Assembly (NCBI GenBank): GCA_039602395.1
Contig: JBCNJP010000017.1
Coordinates: 24,944,275 to 25,008,274 of the forward strand
Source: Deinandra increscens subsp. villosa
Taxonomy: Eukaryota > Streptophyta > Magnoliopsida > Asterales > Asteraceae
DNA length: 64,000 nt
Direction: 5' to 3'
The notes under the pieces were generated by a model. The model searched no databases, was not told where the DNA came from, and saw only the letters and a program-made list of their open reading frames with translations. Position numbers and translations under genes: made by a program. Shown here one piece after another: positions 43,768 through 54,720 of the stretch (position 1 is the stretch's first letter; the number at the start of each line of letters is the position of its first letter).

Positions 43768-43789
43768 CACTACTACAAAAACTGGCATT

Positions 43790-44015
43790 CTTGACGTGCA
43801 TTGCGCGCCAAGAAAGTGCCTTCTTGACGCACAAATGCGTGTCAAGGATGCGGGGGTCAAGAAGCTTCTTTACGCGCAAAATGCGTGTCAAGAAGCTCTT
43901 GACGCGCGAACAATGACGCGCGTTTTATGACGTGCATTGCGCGTCATAAAATGCGCGTCAAGGAAGCCCCCGTCATAAAGAGATATGACACGCTTTTTTG
44001 CGCGTCAAGAATCTT
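43790..44015. repeat. Pack-CACTA left subterminal repeats
   Basis: About a dozen direct and inverted copies of CTTGACGCGC and ATGACGCGC in 225 bp. Matching copies are at 47112-47295 near the other end. Typical transposase-binding subterminal arrays. Confidence 0.85.
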
Positions 44016-44120
44016 TTATAAAAATATAAAAAAATTTATTTTTTTGTAAACCACTAATTTCCACATTAAATGGCAATTAACCTCAATTCAAAATACAATA
44101 CACCTACAACAAAATAATGC

Positions 44121-44155
<35 letters not shown>

Positions 44156-45128
44156 AACATTACAAACTTAACATGAGTTTACATAAAAATAAACTATGAA
44201 CTAAATACATAATATTATCACTATACTATCACAATACTTTACTAGTTGTTGCTGCTGCTGTCATTAGCAGCATCACCCTCTTTCAGCCTTACTATCCTCT
44301 TAGTCCATGAGGAGAAGTTAAATCCTCAACTGCCATTCCCCTCAGTGTTAAATATACAATTTAAGTATAAAGATAAATACCAACATTTCAATGTATGTTT
44401 TTCAACACAAAAAGATAAATATTACCTCTTGACAAGATCCACTGGGAGTGCTTGATCAGTGAACACATACCCAAAATGACCAGTTTCAACCGAACCTGTT
44501 TTGACATGTTAATCCACATGAGATGACCCAGACCCAAAATAATGGGTCAAAAGGGTATAAAAGTTAAGAAACTTGGCAGAAAATAAAGCAAACATTATGA
44601 AGTCGCCCAAAGTATACCAAAGTGTGAGGACAGTTTAAATTTATATATATTTAAAAAGGTGGATCAAACTTGTTTGACCCATTACCCAACCGCCCATTCC
44701 ATAGAGGAACAACTTTACCTGTTTGTCAACAATATTCCATACCTTGAACCCCAACAAATATACATATCAACATGACACTTGTGCCTCTTGAAGAGTAGAA
44801 ACAAAGTAGATATCCTGCACATAAGAAAACAACTTAGTAAAGAGTGAGTAGTCAAAGGGCAAGGCATAAGAATTATAATCCTGGGAATACACGATAAACA
44901 TTAGCTACACCTTAACAAATTAGATAAACTTCAAAACCACCAGCTTCTTGGCAGGAATCAACCTAGTTTTTCTGGCATAAGAAAAAATTTACCAGCTTCA
45001 GTAACAGGCCCTATATCACCAATTGATTTTAATGTATATCAGCTACAGGTGTATCAGATTACAACCATTTAGGTAGTGTATCCTTCTATAAGTTTATAAC
45101 ATAATAAAGTGCTAACAAAATGTAGAAC

Positions 45129-46702
45129 CTTAAATAATATGGAAATTCATCAAATGAAACTTCAACTTCACGCCCATCAATAATCCCAGCAATCTCCTCC
45201 TTCAACATTGCAGATCTTGCAGACATTCCTGATGCTGATGCAGGCTGTGAATCCCTGTTCCATTCCCTTGTTTCCAATGCCTGTTCAAAAATATATTTGC
45301 TCTAAACCCAATCATAACTGCTAAGAAAATATAATTAATTAGTTGAAAAATATACTTACATTTCCAGTTTCGATAATACTAGGGTCTAAGCTGCTTCCAA
45401 GAGGTGCTATTTTGCTTATAATTCCAATCTCAGAAACACTATCTTTACCTGTATTTGTAGCTGAATTTACTTCTAGACCATCAATCTCATCATTATCATT
45501 ATTAGAATGATGAATTTCAGTTCCCAGATAAGTTTTAGAAGTAGTCGGGACAATTGGCTTCACTTTCAAACGAGATAAATCTGTTCTCAGATTCGACAAA
45601 GATGCCAATATAGAAGCACCTGCAACTGCTAATGCGTCCCCTGCACGTCTTTTGATATGCAGCATTTTCAGGTCTGCACCACGAGATGTATGCGCTTTTA
45701 ACAAGACATCATTTGGCAGTTGCTGGAATATCTATTTGAAAGTAAAATTAAGGAAGATGTAGAAAAATAGAGTAACAAATAATGTATTAAACAAAAGACT
45801 TTTGCTAAAAGAAGGATATGTAAGCGTGATTCCCATGAGAACCGAAAACAACTTCATCTCCTGAATTCAAAACACAACTTGTTCCCTTTTTAATAGTCTT
45901 CCCATTAACATGAACAGATCTCTTGCTTCCTTTGCTTTCAAGAACAGCTACAGAAGTGCCTTCGCGCTGATCATGTCAACAAATAGTAAGTATTCATACT
46001 GCAAGTAGACAATATGGAGTTCATCTCCAAAAATCCTACAATACATGTGAACTAATTGTGCTTCACATAATGTGAATCCCTAAAATGGTTGCATGAAATA
46101 TTCTCAGTACCTCATTCAGCTTGATATTGCAAAGAACTGCACTTATGAATAGTTAATCATCTCCATCTCACAATCTTAACAGCTACAAATGCAACAAATT
46201 AGATTCAAGTATTCAACAATGCACAGACCGAGAAACATTTTTAGTAACAAACATGCAATAGATTAGAGATAGATTAGATATTTAGCACACAACTCACCTT
46301 GAGCGATCAGAGTGACGGCGGAAGCAGCCGGAGCGGCCTCCACCTTCACCTCGCCTTCACCGCTCCCGTCCTTCCGATGACAACTCGCGGCAGCATTTTC
46401 CGGTAGATCCACAGCCTCCGGCGAACTCAATTCCTTGGAATTTTCCACAACGGGTGGTTGTGATGGTTCTTGTGGCGTCGATTTCTCCGATGCACCTCCA
46501 TTCTCGCCCTAACAAGCGAAATCAGGCCACAAACGAATCAATCAAGATGAAACTGGATAAACCACGTCGAAAATCGGGAAAACGAAAGGGGCGAAATAGC
46601 ATTGGGGACCTTTTGACGCTTGGGAGACGGGGGTTTCTGTTCAGAAGACGATGATCGTTTGTTGTTGTTGGATTTGGATCCACTGCGACGCGTAGACACC
46701 AT
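45129..46702 (-). pseudogene. Captured 5' part of an FHA-domain AAA-ATPase gene
   Basis: Exons on the minus strand are 46702-46610 (MVSTRRSGSKS, basic nuclear-type start), 46508-46298, about 46150-46111 (degraded, in-frame stop), 45966-45820 (REGTSVAVLES...HVNGKTIKKGTSC, end of the FHA domain), 45731-45360 (IFQQLPNDVLL, RAGDALAVAGASILASL) and 45280-45129 (LKEEIAGIIDGREVEVSFDEFPYYL). The order and motifs match the N-terminal third of plant ATAD1-like P-loop ATPases with an FHA head. Introns are kept, so the fragment was taken up as DNA, and the ATPase core is absent. The intron 45732-45819 has U12-type signals. As it lies between CACTA ends with a lesion in exon 3, I call it a captured pseudogene. 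Confidence 0.82.
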
Positions 46703-47316
46703 ATCTTTGTGCTTCTTTGTTGTCTTCTTCGTCCTCTCCTAGAGAGAGAAACAGAACGAGTCTCTAGAGAGGGAGAGAGAGAGAGAGAAACCAAGAAAGC
46801 CGATTGAAGTGATGGGGTGAGGGCTTTGCGTGTGGAACGATGGAGAGACGTCAGTGGTGGAGAGACGTCGGTCGTGGTGGTGGAGTGGCGGCCGGCACCG
46901 AGACGGAGGAGCGGTGGTGGAGAGACGTCGCGTAAAAAAAACTAGGGCAAATATTGGAACAACGATTTTGGCGGAAAGGGTTTTATGGGGGAAAAGGTTT
47001 TCTAGAACGAGTGGGATGTTTTTTGGGGAAAGGGTGGGAAGTGTTTTTGGCTGAAAATTGAAAATTTGGGGGAATTTTTTGGCGGGAAAAAATTAAAAAA
47101 CGACGGGGTTTTCTTGACGTGCAATTCTAAAGTGTCCTCCATGTTTTTTTTTTCTAAATTATGACAGAAATTCTTGACACTCAAAAATGCGCGTCATGAA
47201 TTCTTAGGAATTACCTATAAATGACATTTTATTTTGACACTTCAGTTTTTGCACGTCAAGAAAAACTGAGTGTCATCGTTCGCGTGTCAAGGAAAGCAGT
47301 TTTTGTAGTAGTGAAT

Positions 47317-48880
47317 CGTGCAGAAATAGTTTGCCACGAGAAACAAGTCAAAATTCCCCTAGCTAACAACGAAATCTTGACCATTCAAGGAGATCGTGTC
47401 GATACAAAACTTCACATCATTTCGTGCATGAAGGCTTTGAAATTCCTCCGAAAGGGTTATCCTGCCCTCCTAGCACATGTATCTTCCAAGAAATCCAAGG
47501 AGAAGAAGATCGAAGACGTTCCAATCGTTCGGGATTTCGCAGACGTGTTTCCTTCCGATCTACCTGGTCTACCTCCACCTCGACAGGTCGAATTTCATAT
47601 CGATTTAGTAACCGGAGCCGCACCAGTTGCTCGATCCCCGTATCGTTTAGCTCCATCTGAAATGGAAGAGTTGTCGAATCAGCTATAAGAACTTCTTGAT
47701 AAAGGACTCATCAGACCGAGCTTCTCACCCTGGGGAGCCCTAGTCCTATTCATCAAGAAGAAGGACGGATCGTTCCGTATGTGCATCGACTACCGAGAAC
47801 TGAACAAGTTGACGGTAAAGAACCGGTATCCCCTCCCAAGGATTGACGACTTATTCGACCAACTCCAAGGATCTAGCTTCTATTCTAAGATCGATTTACG
47901 CTCCGGCTACCATCAACTGAAGGTTCGAGATGAAGATGTCGCTAAAACTGCTTTTAGGACTCGTTACGGCCACTACGAATTCCTAGTTATGCCCTTCGGG
48001 TTAACCAACGCGCCTGCTGTATTCATGGACCTCATGAATCGTGTGTGTAAACCCTATCTCGACAAATTCGTTATCGTGTTCAATCGACGACATTCTGATC
48101 TACTCTCGTAGTAAGGAAGAACACGAGCAACATCTCAAACTCATCCTGGAATTGCTTAGAAAGGAGAAACTGTACGCCAAGTTCTCAAAGTGTGAATTTT
48201 GGATCAGAGAAGTACATTTCTTAGGTCACGTGATCAATGACCATGGAATTCATGTCGATCCCGCGAAAATCGAAGCGATCAAAAGTTGGAGCCCTCCAAC
48301 TACCCCGTCTGAAATACGACAATTTCTTGGTCTTGCCGGCTATTACCGTAGGTTCATCGAGAACTTCTCCAAAATAGCCAAACCCCTAACCACTCTGACT
48401 CAGAAGGAGAAGAAATTGATCTGGGATGATAATACTGAAGAAGCTTTTCAAACGTTGAAGCAGAAGCTATGTGACGCTCCCATTCTTGCCTTACCTGAAG
48501 GCAACCGCGATTTCTGCGTTTACTGTGACGCGTCTCATCAAGGTCTTGGATGCGTGCTTATGCAACGTGATAGAGTCATAGCCTATGCCTCACGCCAATT
48601 GAAAGTTCACGAAAAGAACTACACCACTCACGACCTAGAACTCGGAGCCGTAGTATTCGCCCTCAAGATCTAGAGACACTACCTCTATGGCACAGAATGC
48701 AAGGTCTTCACGGAGCACACGAGCCTCCAGCATATCTTAAACCAGAAAGAGTTGAATATGAGGCAACGAAGACGGGTCGAGTTGCTTAGCGATTACGAAT
48801 GCGAAATATTGTATCATCCTGGAAAGGCAAACGTAGCAGCAGATTCCTTGAGTCGTAAGGATTGTGTGAAGTCACTTCGT
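47317..48880 (+). pseudogene. Tekay reverse transcriptase and RNase H (broken)
   Basis: Reading resumes after the CACTA with RAEIVCHEKQVKIPL, then FADVFPSDLPGLPPPRQVEF and SPYRLAPSEM. An in-frame TAA stands at 47686-47688. The RT continues with GSFRMCIDYRELNKLTVKN, FYSKIDLRSGYHQL and MPFGLTNAPAVF. A frameshift near 48080 falls in the catalytic motif, whose end IDDILIYSRS is read in the next frame. RNase H gives YCDASHQGLGCVLMQ, then a conserved Trp has become TAG (48671-48673), followed by EHTSLQHI and ANVAADSLSRK. A second frameshift lies near 48885. Four lesions make it inactive. Confidence 0.87.
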
Positions 48881-48893
48881 CGGATCTCTTGCA

Positions 48894-50366
48894 TTGACCA
48901 TTCATAACGGTCTACCCTCCCAGATTCGTGACGCCCAACTGGAAGCACTTAAAGAAGAGAACGTTGGAAACGAAGGCCTACGAGGTATGGACCGTCAATT
49001 CGAGATCAAATCCGACGGTGCCAGATACTTCATGAATCGACTTTGGGTACCTATGTACGGAGACCTCAGGACACTGGTTCTGAACGAAGCTCACAAATCG
49101 AAGTACTCAATCCACCCTGGTGATGGCAAAATGTACCACGGACTGAAAGAACTTTACTGGTGGCCCAACATGAAGATGGAAGTTGCCACTTACGTCGGTA
49201 AGTGTCTGACGTGCGCCAAAGTTAAGGCCGAATATCAGAAACCATCCGGTTTGCTTTTCCAACCGATAATCCCTGAGTGGAAATGGGAACGCATCGCCAT
49301 GGATTTCATCACCAAGCTACCGAAGAGCCGAAATGGTAACGATACTATTTGGGTTATCATCGACCGTCTAACGAAATCAGCTCACTTCCTACCCATGAAG
49401 GAAAAGGATTCCATGGAACGACTAACCGCCCTCTACATGAAAGAGATATTCTCCCGCCATGGGACTCCCGTCTCAATCATCTCTGACAGAGATAGTCGCT
49501 TCACGTCTAACTTCTGGCAATCGTTGCATGAAGCCCTGGGTACTCAACTTGACATGAGTACTGCTTACCATCCCTAAACCGATGGTCAGAGTGAACGAAC
49601 AATCCAAACCCTAGAAGACATGTTGCGTGCTTGCGCAATCGATTTTGGTAAAAATTGGGATGAACACTTGCCCCTATGCGAGTTTTCATACAACAACAGT
49701 TATCACACCAGTATTCAAGCCGCCCCATTCGAGGTACTTTATGGACGAAAGTGCCGATCTCCCATCTGTTGGTTTGAAGTCAGAGATAGCCAGATTACCT
49801 GTCCGGAATTAGTGATCGAGACCACCGAAAGGGTCTCGCAGATTCGAAACCGTCTGAAAGCCGCCCGCGATCGCCAAAAGAGCTACGCTGACGTCCGACG
49901 GAAACCCCTATCATTCGAAGTCAGAGATAAAGTTCTTCTGAAAGTTGCCCCGTGGAAAGGAGTCATCCATTTTGGCAAACGTGGTAAGCTGAACCCTCGA
50001 TACATTGGTCCATTTCAGATCCTTAAAAAGATCGGACCAGTAGCTTACAGACTACAACTGCCAGCCGAACTTTGTAGCGTACACGACGTTTTCCACGTCT
50101 GTAACTTGAAGAAGTGCCTTGCCGACGAATCGCTCGTCATCCCTCTAGATGAAATTCAAGTTGACGAAACCCTTCACTTCGTGGAAGAACCTGCTGAAAT
50201 CGTCGACCGCGAGGTCAAGATGCTGAAACGAAGTCGAATCCCTATCGTTAAGGTTCGATGGAACTCCCGGCGCGGATCTGAGTATACTTGGGAACGCGAA
50301 GACAAGTTCAAAGCCAAGTACCCACATCTTTTTCCCAACCCAGCTCCTGTAAACGCCGCAGTCTGA
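48894..50366 (+). pseudogene. Tekay integrase with C-terminal chromodomain (one stop)
   Basis: The zinc head HPGDGKMYHGLKELYWW...CLTCAKVK is followed by the catalytic core with MDFITKLPKS and ISDRDSRFTSNFW. A CAA-to-TAA change in YHPQTDGQSER (49575-49577) stops the frame, which then continues to the end in the same phase. The C-terminal part has LSFEVRDKVLLKV (GPF/Y-type module) and a chromodomain (EEPAEIVDREVKMLKR...VKVRWNSRRGSEYTWE). In chromoviruses this domain steers insertion into particular chromatin. Apart from the single stop the region looks complete. Confidence 0.87.
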
Positions 50367-50391
50367 ATTTCGGGATGAAATTCCTTCAACT

Positions 50392-50400
50392 AGGGGAGAA
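50392..50400 (+). other. Tekay polypurine tract
   Basis: AGGGGAGAA directly before TGTGACAACCC, the start of the 3' LTR. It primes plus-strand DNA synthesis. Confidence 0.85.
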
Positions 50401-53400
50401 TGTGACAACCCGTAAGTTTCCTAAGTCAACTCATATAATAATACGTGTAATTACCTGTTTCTGTGTGCATAAATATATGTATTAGTTAACGTAGATAACG
50501 TATCATGCAACTATCCGTTAGTCTTGGCGTAACCCTAAATTAACATTTCGACGATCGACCTTAAAAACAACGATATTACATATACATATCCGATGGAATT
50601 TCAATAACAAGAAATTTCACCACAACTATGTGGTTTAATATAAGAATTTTTATATTACCTTGTCACTTTTGTAGTATTTAAATTACATGCAAAGTTCGTA
50701 ACGTTACTTCGACGTAAAAATATCCAATGAATGCTTGAGTTTATTTCTTTATTTATCAACTACGTCAAATAGTAAACTCTTTACATGTTTAGTATTTTTA
50801 TAACGAAAAAACCATTAGGTTTTTATATAAATATTTAACGTCAATGTTTTCACCATTTAACGCCATCCATATTTAAACAAGACTTGTATCCTTTATTTGT
50901 CTTCAACCTTGATTTATTAATCACCATGCACATTCATTTCCATGCATGATCAAATCCAATTGTCACCTTTGATCATATTGTCTTTCGTGATCAAAACCCG
51001 ACACCTGAACCTCCTCTTAATCGATTTCTAGTAACCATCCACCACCTTTGCTTAATCTCTCACTAATCACCCAACCATAAAGCAAAGACTATTCATCTAG
51101 TACCTTATTACCATCATCATCTTACACCACCTTTTCCTAAATATCCCATCACCACCCCAAAACAACCTAGTATGTACCACCTTTGACTTCACCCTCCTCC
51201 CTCCTTGCAGCCTTGCTCCTCATGAACCGGCCCCCCTCCCCTTGTCCCTCTCCTTTACGGTTTTGACCACCAAAACCACCACCACCACCCTTCCTTTTAA
51301 GCAAACCCTTTTACTTATTTTATTTACCTCATTTGTGTGTGCATATATAAACTTCTTAAAGTGGAAACCCTAGAACACATCCTCATTTGCTCCCACCACA
51401 AAACACACACACTTCTCTCTCCCTCCTCCCAAACCCGTCGCCCTCTCTCTCTCTCTACTCTCTCTCTAGTTTTCTTTCATCAAAACACAAGATTACTTGA
51501 AGATCAAAGCTACAAGGAGCAACAAAGAAGCAAGATCTACTATCCTCCATCCATCTCCACGTTTTTCTCAAGTTAGTAGATGATGTTTTCTTGGTTTTTC
51601 TCTAGTTAATCATGTTAACTAGTTACATTTTCCATCTAGAACTCCTACATCAAGTCTTGGTTAAAAATGGTGACTTTAAACTTATATCTTCTTCTATGAT
51701 GATAATAACCTACATATTTGTTCATACTCTTGTTAGATCTAGTAAATATTATGTTTATGCTAGTGATTTCATGTATTTTGAACCCCTCGTATGCTACATT
51801 ATATAGATCTATAGAAAAACAAGTGTTATAATGCTAGTATGTGTACAATGTGCCTTGGTTTTATGAACAAACCACTAGATCCAAAATTTGTGACTCTTGG
51901 AACCCTAGATCCTAAATTTTTAACATGTTAGAAGGTTATGGATAGCACCATACGACTTATTGATATGTTTGGACGGCTAAATCTATAAAAATAACCCGCT
52001 AAAAAGTCTCGGAAACTATAGTTAAATTAGAGCCATTTTAGGTCAGAAACTGTGACCCATCTTAAAGTTCATTTAAAATATGTTTTTAGATATAAAAACC
52101 CTAGTACAAGATCCCTTTTGAAAATAGCTAAATTTGGGAAAAAACGGGACCAAAAACGGACACTTTACGGGCCCGAAAACCTCTTTTTTGTAAAGATATG
52201 CACACGAATGTTATAACTGATCTTGGAAACTTTCAGGGCCTTAAGATGACTTATAATAAGTTTACAAAGTGTTTTGGTAGTTTACAAAATCCTAGAACGA
52301 GTCACAGGATCAAAACCGGCTAAATCGGACACATACCGGCAAAACCGACAAAACTAGGAACTTGGACTTTTGAACCTGAATTTTCTAAATTGATATGATC
52401 CTATGATGAAAATAAATGAGTATTTATTTATTTGATCATTGCCTTGTCATAATTACAAGTAACGTGAAATGCGGCTAAAACCGACAAAAAGCTCGTTTTA
52501 ATCTTAAACCGTCATTTCCTCCTATAAAATTTCCTTAAACTCACATGATATTTGTTTGAAAAATAAGCTATTTCTAAACTAATAATTATCATGAAAATAA
52601 ATAATATTTTATTTATTGCACAATAAATATTTATTTTCAATAAATATTCACTAAGGTCAACGATATCGTATCATAACACCGGGTTACCATGACGCCAAGA
52701 CTTGACCAACCAAATTGGAGTGACTTAGATGTCAACCCAATTTCTATTTTCTAAGTTGCCTTATAACATTGTATAGGACTGTTTACTTGCCTATCTTACT
52801 GAAACCTTTGCATTCAGGTAAGTTTTCACGGCCCCTTTCTTTTACAGTTTTAATACTTGGGGTAGAATTCATTACAAACATAAGTCATCACCTGACAAAT
52901 AGATTACTTGTTATCTTATTGATTACATGAGCTTTTCTAGTCCAAATCATGTTGTATCAGGCTTTTTCATGTTATGATGAAACCCCGCTATTAGTTGAAT
53001 ACGATTAATTTACAAACAGAAACGATGACTCGTGGATAGATCTATTGGGTTAACGCCCCTGCTCTGATTGGTAGCTCCAATCCTGACTCCGTTTTAATAG
53101 TCAAAAGAGTACATACAGTTATAATTGGCCATGCAGTACTGTTGGACATAGTATCATGAGTGGGTAATCAGTTAGTTTCGGAATTCAAGGTTCATGGTAA
53201 TTTATAAAACAGTATATATACAAATTGTCAAACGATGGTATGATTTAATCAAACTTGTTTATCAAACTTTACATGCATGCTATCTAAACCTGTGAACTCA
53301 CCAACTTTATGTTGACTCGTTTTAGTATATGAATTCTTAAGTGATTGAAACTTGCTGCATTCAGGACATCATATCATTTAGGACCTGCATTTTCTTATTC

Positions 53401-53683
53401 TGGAGTCATGGTCAAACCGAGCTGCACTATTGGAGATTTCATCGCATAACACCTAACGGTGTCATGTTTTCAAATCTTTTTGAAATGTAATTGCTTTGTA
53501 ACAATTAAAACAAACGTACTTTCACTACTATTTCCGCTGCAACTTTGAATGAAACTCCACATTTTGAATTAACTTAATCTTTTAAACGACTCTAGTTGTT
53601 TAATCATCCAGAGGTCGTTCTATGTAATCTTGACTATGATCCATCTCGTTCGCACCCGACACAATAAATACCGGGGTGTGACA
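50401..53683 (+). repeat. Tekay 3' LTR, full length 3283 bp
   Basis: Starts TGTGACAACCCG and ends GGTGTGACA. TATATAAA is at 51345-51352 with a CT-rich leader at 51415-51475. The part from 51075 is almost identical to the 5' LTR with scattered substitutions and small indels (for example an extra GCAGCCTT at about 51208). No left flank survives for a duplication check. Confidence 0.92.
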
Positions 53684-54720
53684 CCATAGCGCTGGCTAAC
53701 CGACTCTCCACCTCTGTCCTTCCTCTTTTCTTTTCGGTGTTCGAATCCAAGGTCCTCGAGTTGAATTTTGGGTTGCAAATAACCACTGGGACGGCGAAAA
53801 CCGCAATTTTGGTGCCTCCGGCGGCGGTTGTGGTCCGATGAAGGCCGAACAGTGGTGGTTTTGTGTGTAATTTAACCCCCAGTCGTGTACCTCTATAATC
53901 CAAGGTAAGATATTTTCTAATTTTACGTCTCATCGTCACGTTCTTCAGAGCTTCTTGATCTGACAGACAGAGTTTGATATAAGGGAATAATCGGAGGTTT
54001 AACAAAGGGAAATGAGCTGAGAATCGAATCATAACTCAAAGGTCTTACCGAGAACCACTGATTAGAACTAAACAGGACGGAATCACGACTGACGGGCGTC
54101 GGGTTCGTGATCGTGGCTAGTAACAACCCTGAATTTGTTGTCGGACATTGTGTAGAGAACCCCACTGCTGCAACCTTGCTCTTAGCGGAACCCCAATGAG
54201 TGTCATCGCAGCCGCTATGTCGGAAACCCTAGCTGGGTGCTTCTGCCTCCGCCAGTGACCTCTGCTTTTCCGACCCATTTGCCCCACATAAGTCACGATT
54301 TGCTTAACAGGAGAGATCGCAAAAAAAATTGATCTAGTATCGAGTTACCATCCTTGCACCGCTGTGAAACCACTACCTCACCGTCGCCGAACCATCGTGT
54401 GGTTGCCAGAAATCGGCTGTCGGAACCGGTACTCCAGCCCCTCTCAATACCTCCCTTCCCGTTTGCCTTTTCTCTCGAATGAAATGGGGGGGGGGGGGGG
54501 TTGGCTGAGTTTGAGTAAATGAGAGATAAGATAGAGGGGTATAATAGTCAATTAACACTCACTTAACTCAGTTTTTTAACGGACGTTAGACTCAGGGACC
54601 CCAGGTGAGATAAGTGAAACCTTGAGGACTTCTCGTGCACTTTCAGAAGTTCAAGGACTATTTTTAAAAATTTGGCAAATCATAGGGACCTCCAATGCAA
54701 TTTACTCTTTTATTTTCTTA
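53684..54720. other. Non-coding, repetitive debris
   Basis: Minus-strand frames at 53634-54165 are open by chance and match no family I know. A 15-base G run stands at 54486-54500. The stretch 54540-54710 resembles a dispersed plant repeat ending GAGTAAATTGCATTGGAGGTCCC on the minus strand; without matching ends I do not name it. Confidence 0.35.

Larger units (their letters stand above)
43768..47313. mobile_element. Pack-CACTA transposon carrying a host gene fragment
   Basis: The ends are CACTACTACAAAAACTG (43768) and its complement CAGTTTTTGTAGTAGTG (ending 47313), flanked by the 3-bp duplication AAT. Removing the insert joins WLSAN with RAEIVCHEKQ of the Tekay pol in frame. Subterminal regions are packed with TTGACGCGC/GCGCGTCAA words (43790-44015 and 47112-47295). 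There is no transposase. The interior instead holds six exons, with introns, of an FHA-AAA ATPase gene on the minus strand. It would need transposase from an autonomous CACTA. Confidence 0.9.
38204..53683 (+). mobile_element. Ty3/gypsy chromodomain retrotransposon (Tekay/Del type), 5' truncated
   Basis: Plus-strand order is partial 5' LTR (38204-40807), primer site, extra ORF, gag-protease, RT-RNase H, integrase with chromodomain, purine tract and 3' LTR (50401-53683). RT before integrase defines Ty3/gypsy; the C-terminal chromodomain and 3.3-kb LTR point to Tekay/Del. The 5' LTR lacks its first ~674 bp, corresponding to 50401-51074, where it abuts the truncated CACTA element. Pol is split by a Pack-CACTA at 43768-47313 and carries several stops and frameshifts, so the copy is dead. 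Confidence 0.9.

Noticed and set aside
45129..46702. FHA-AAA ATPase as a functional resident gene
   Set aside because: It lies within CACTA terminal repeats with an AAT duplication that splits another element, lacks the ATPase core and has an eroded exon 3.
53634..54165. Minus-strand ORFs of 80-132 codons beside the Tekay LTR
   Set aside because: One runs into the LTR end, and neither shows a domain; likely chance openings in repeat DNA.
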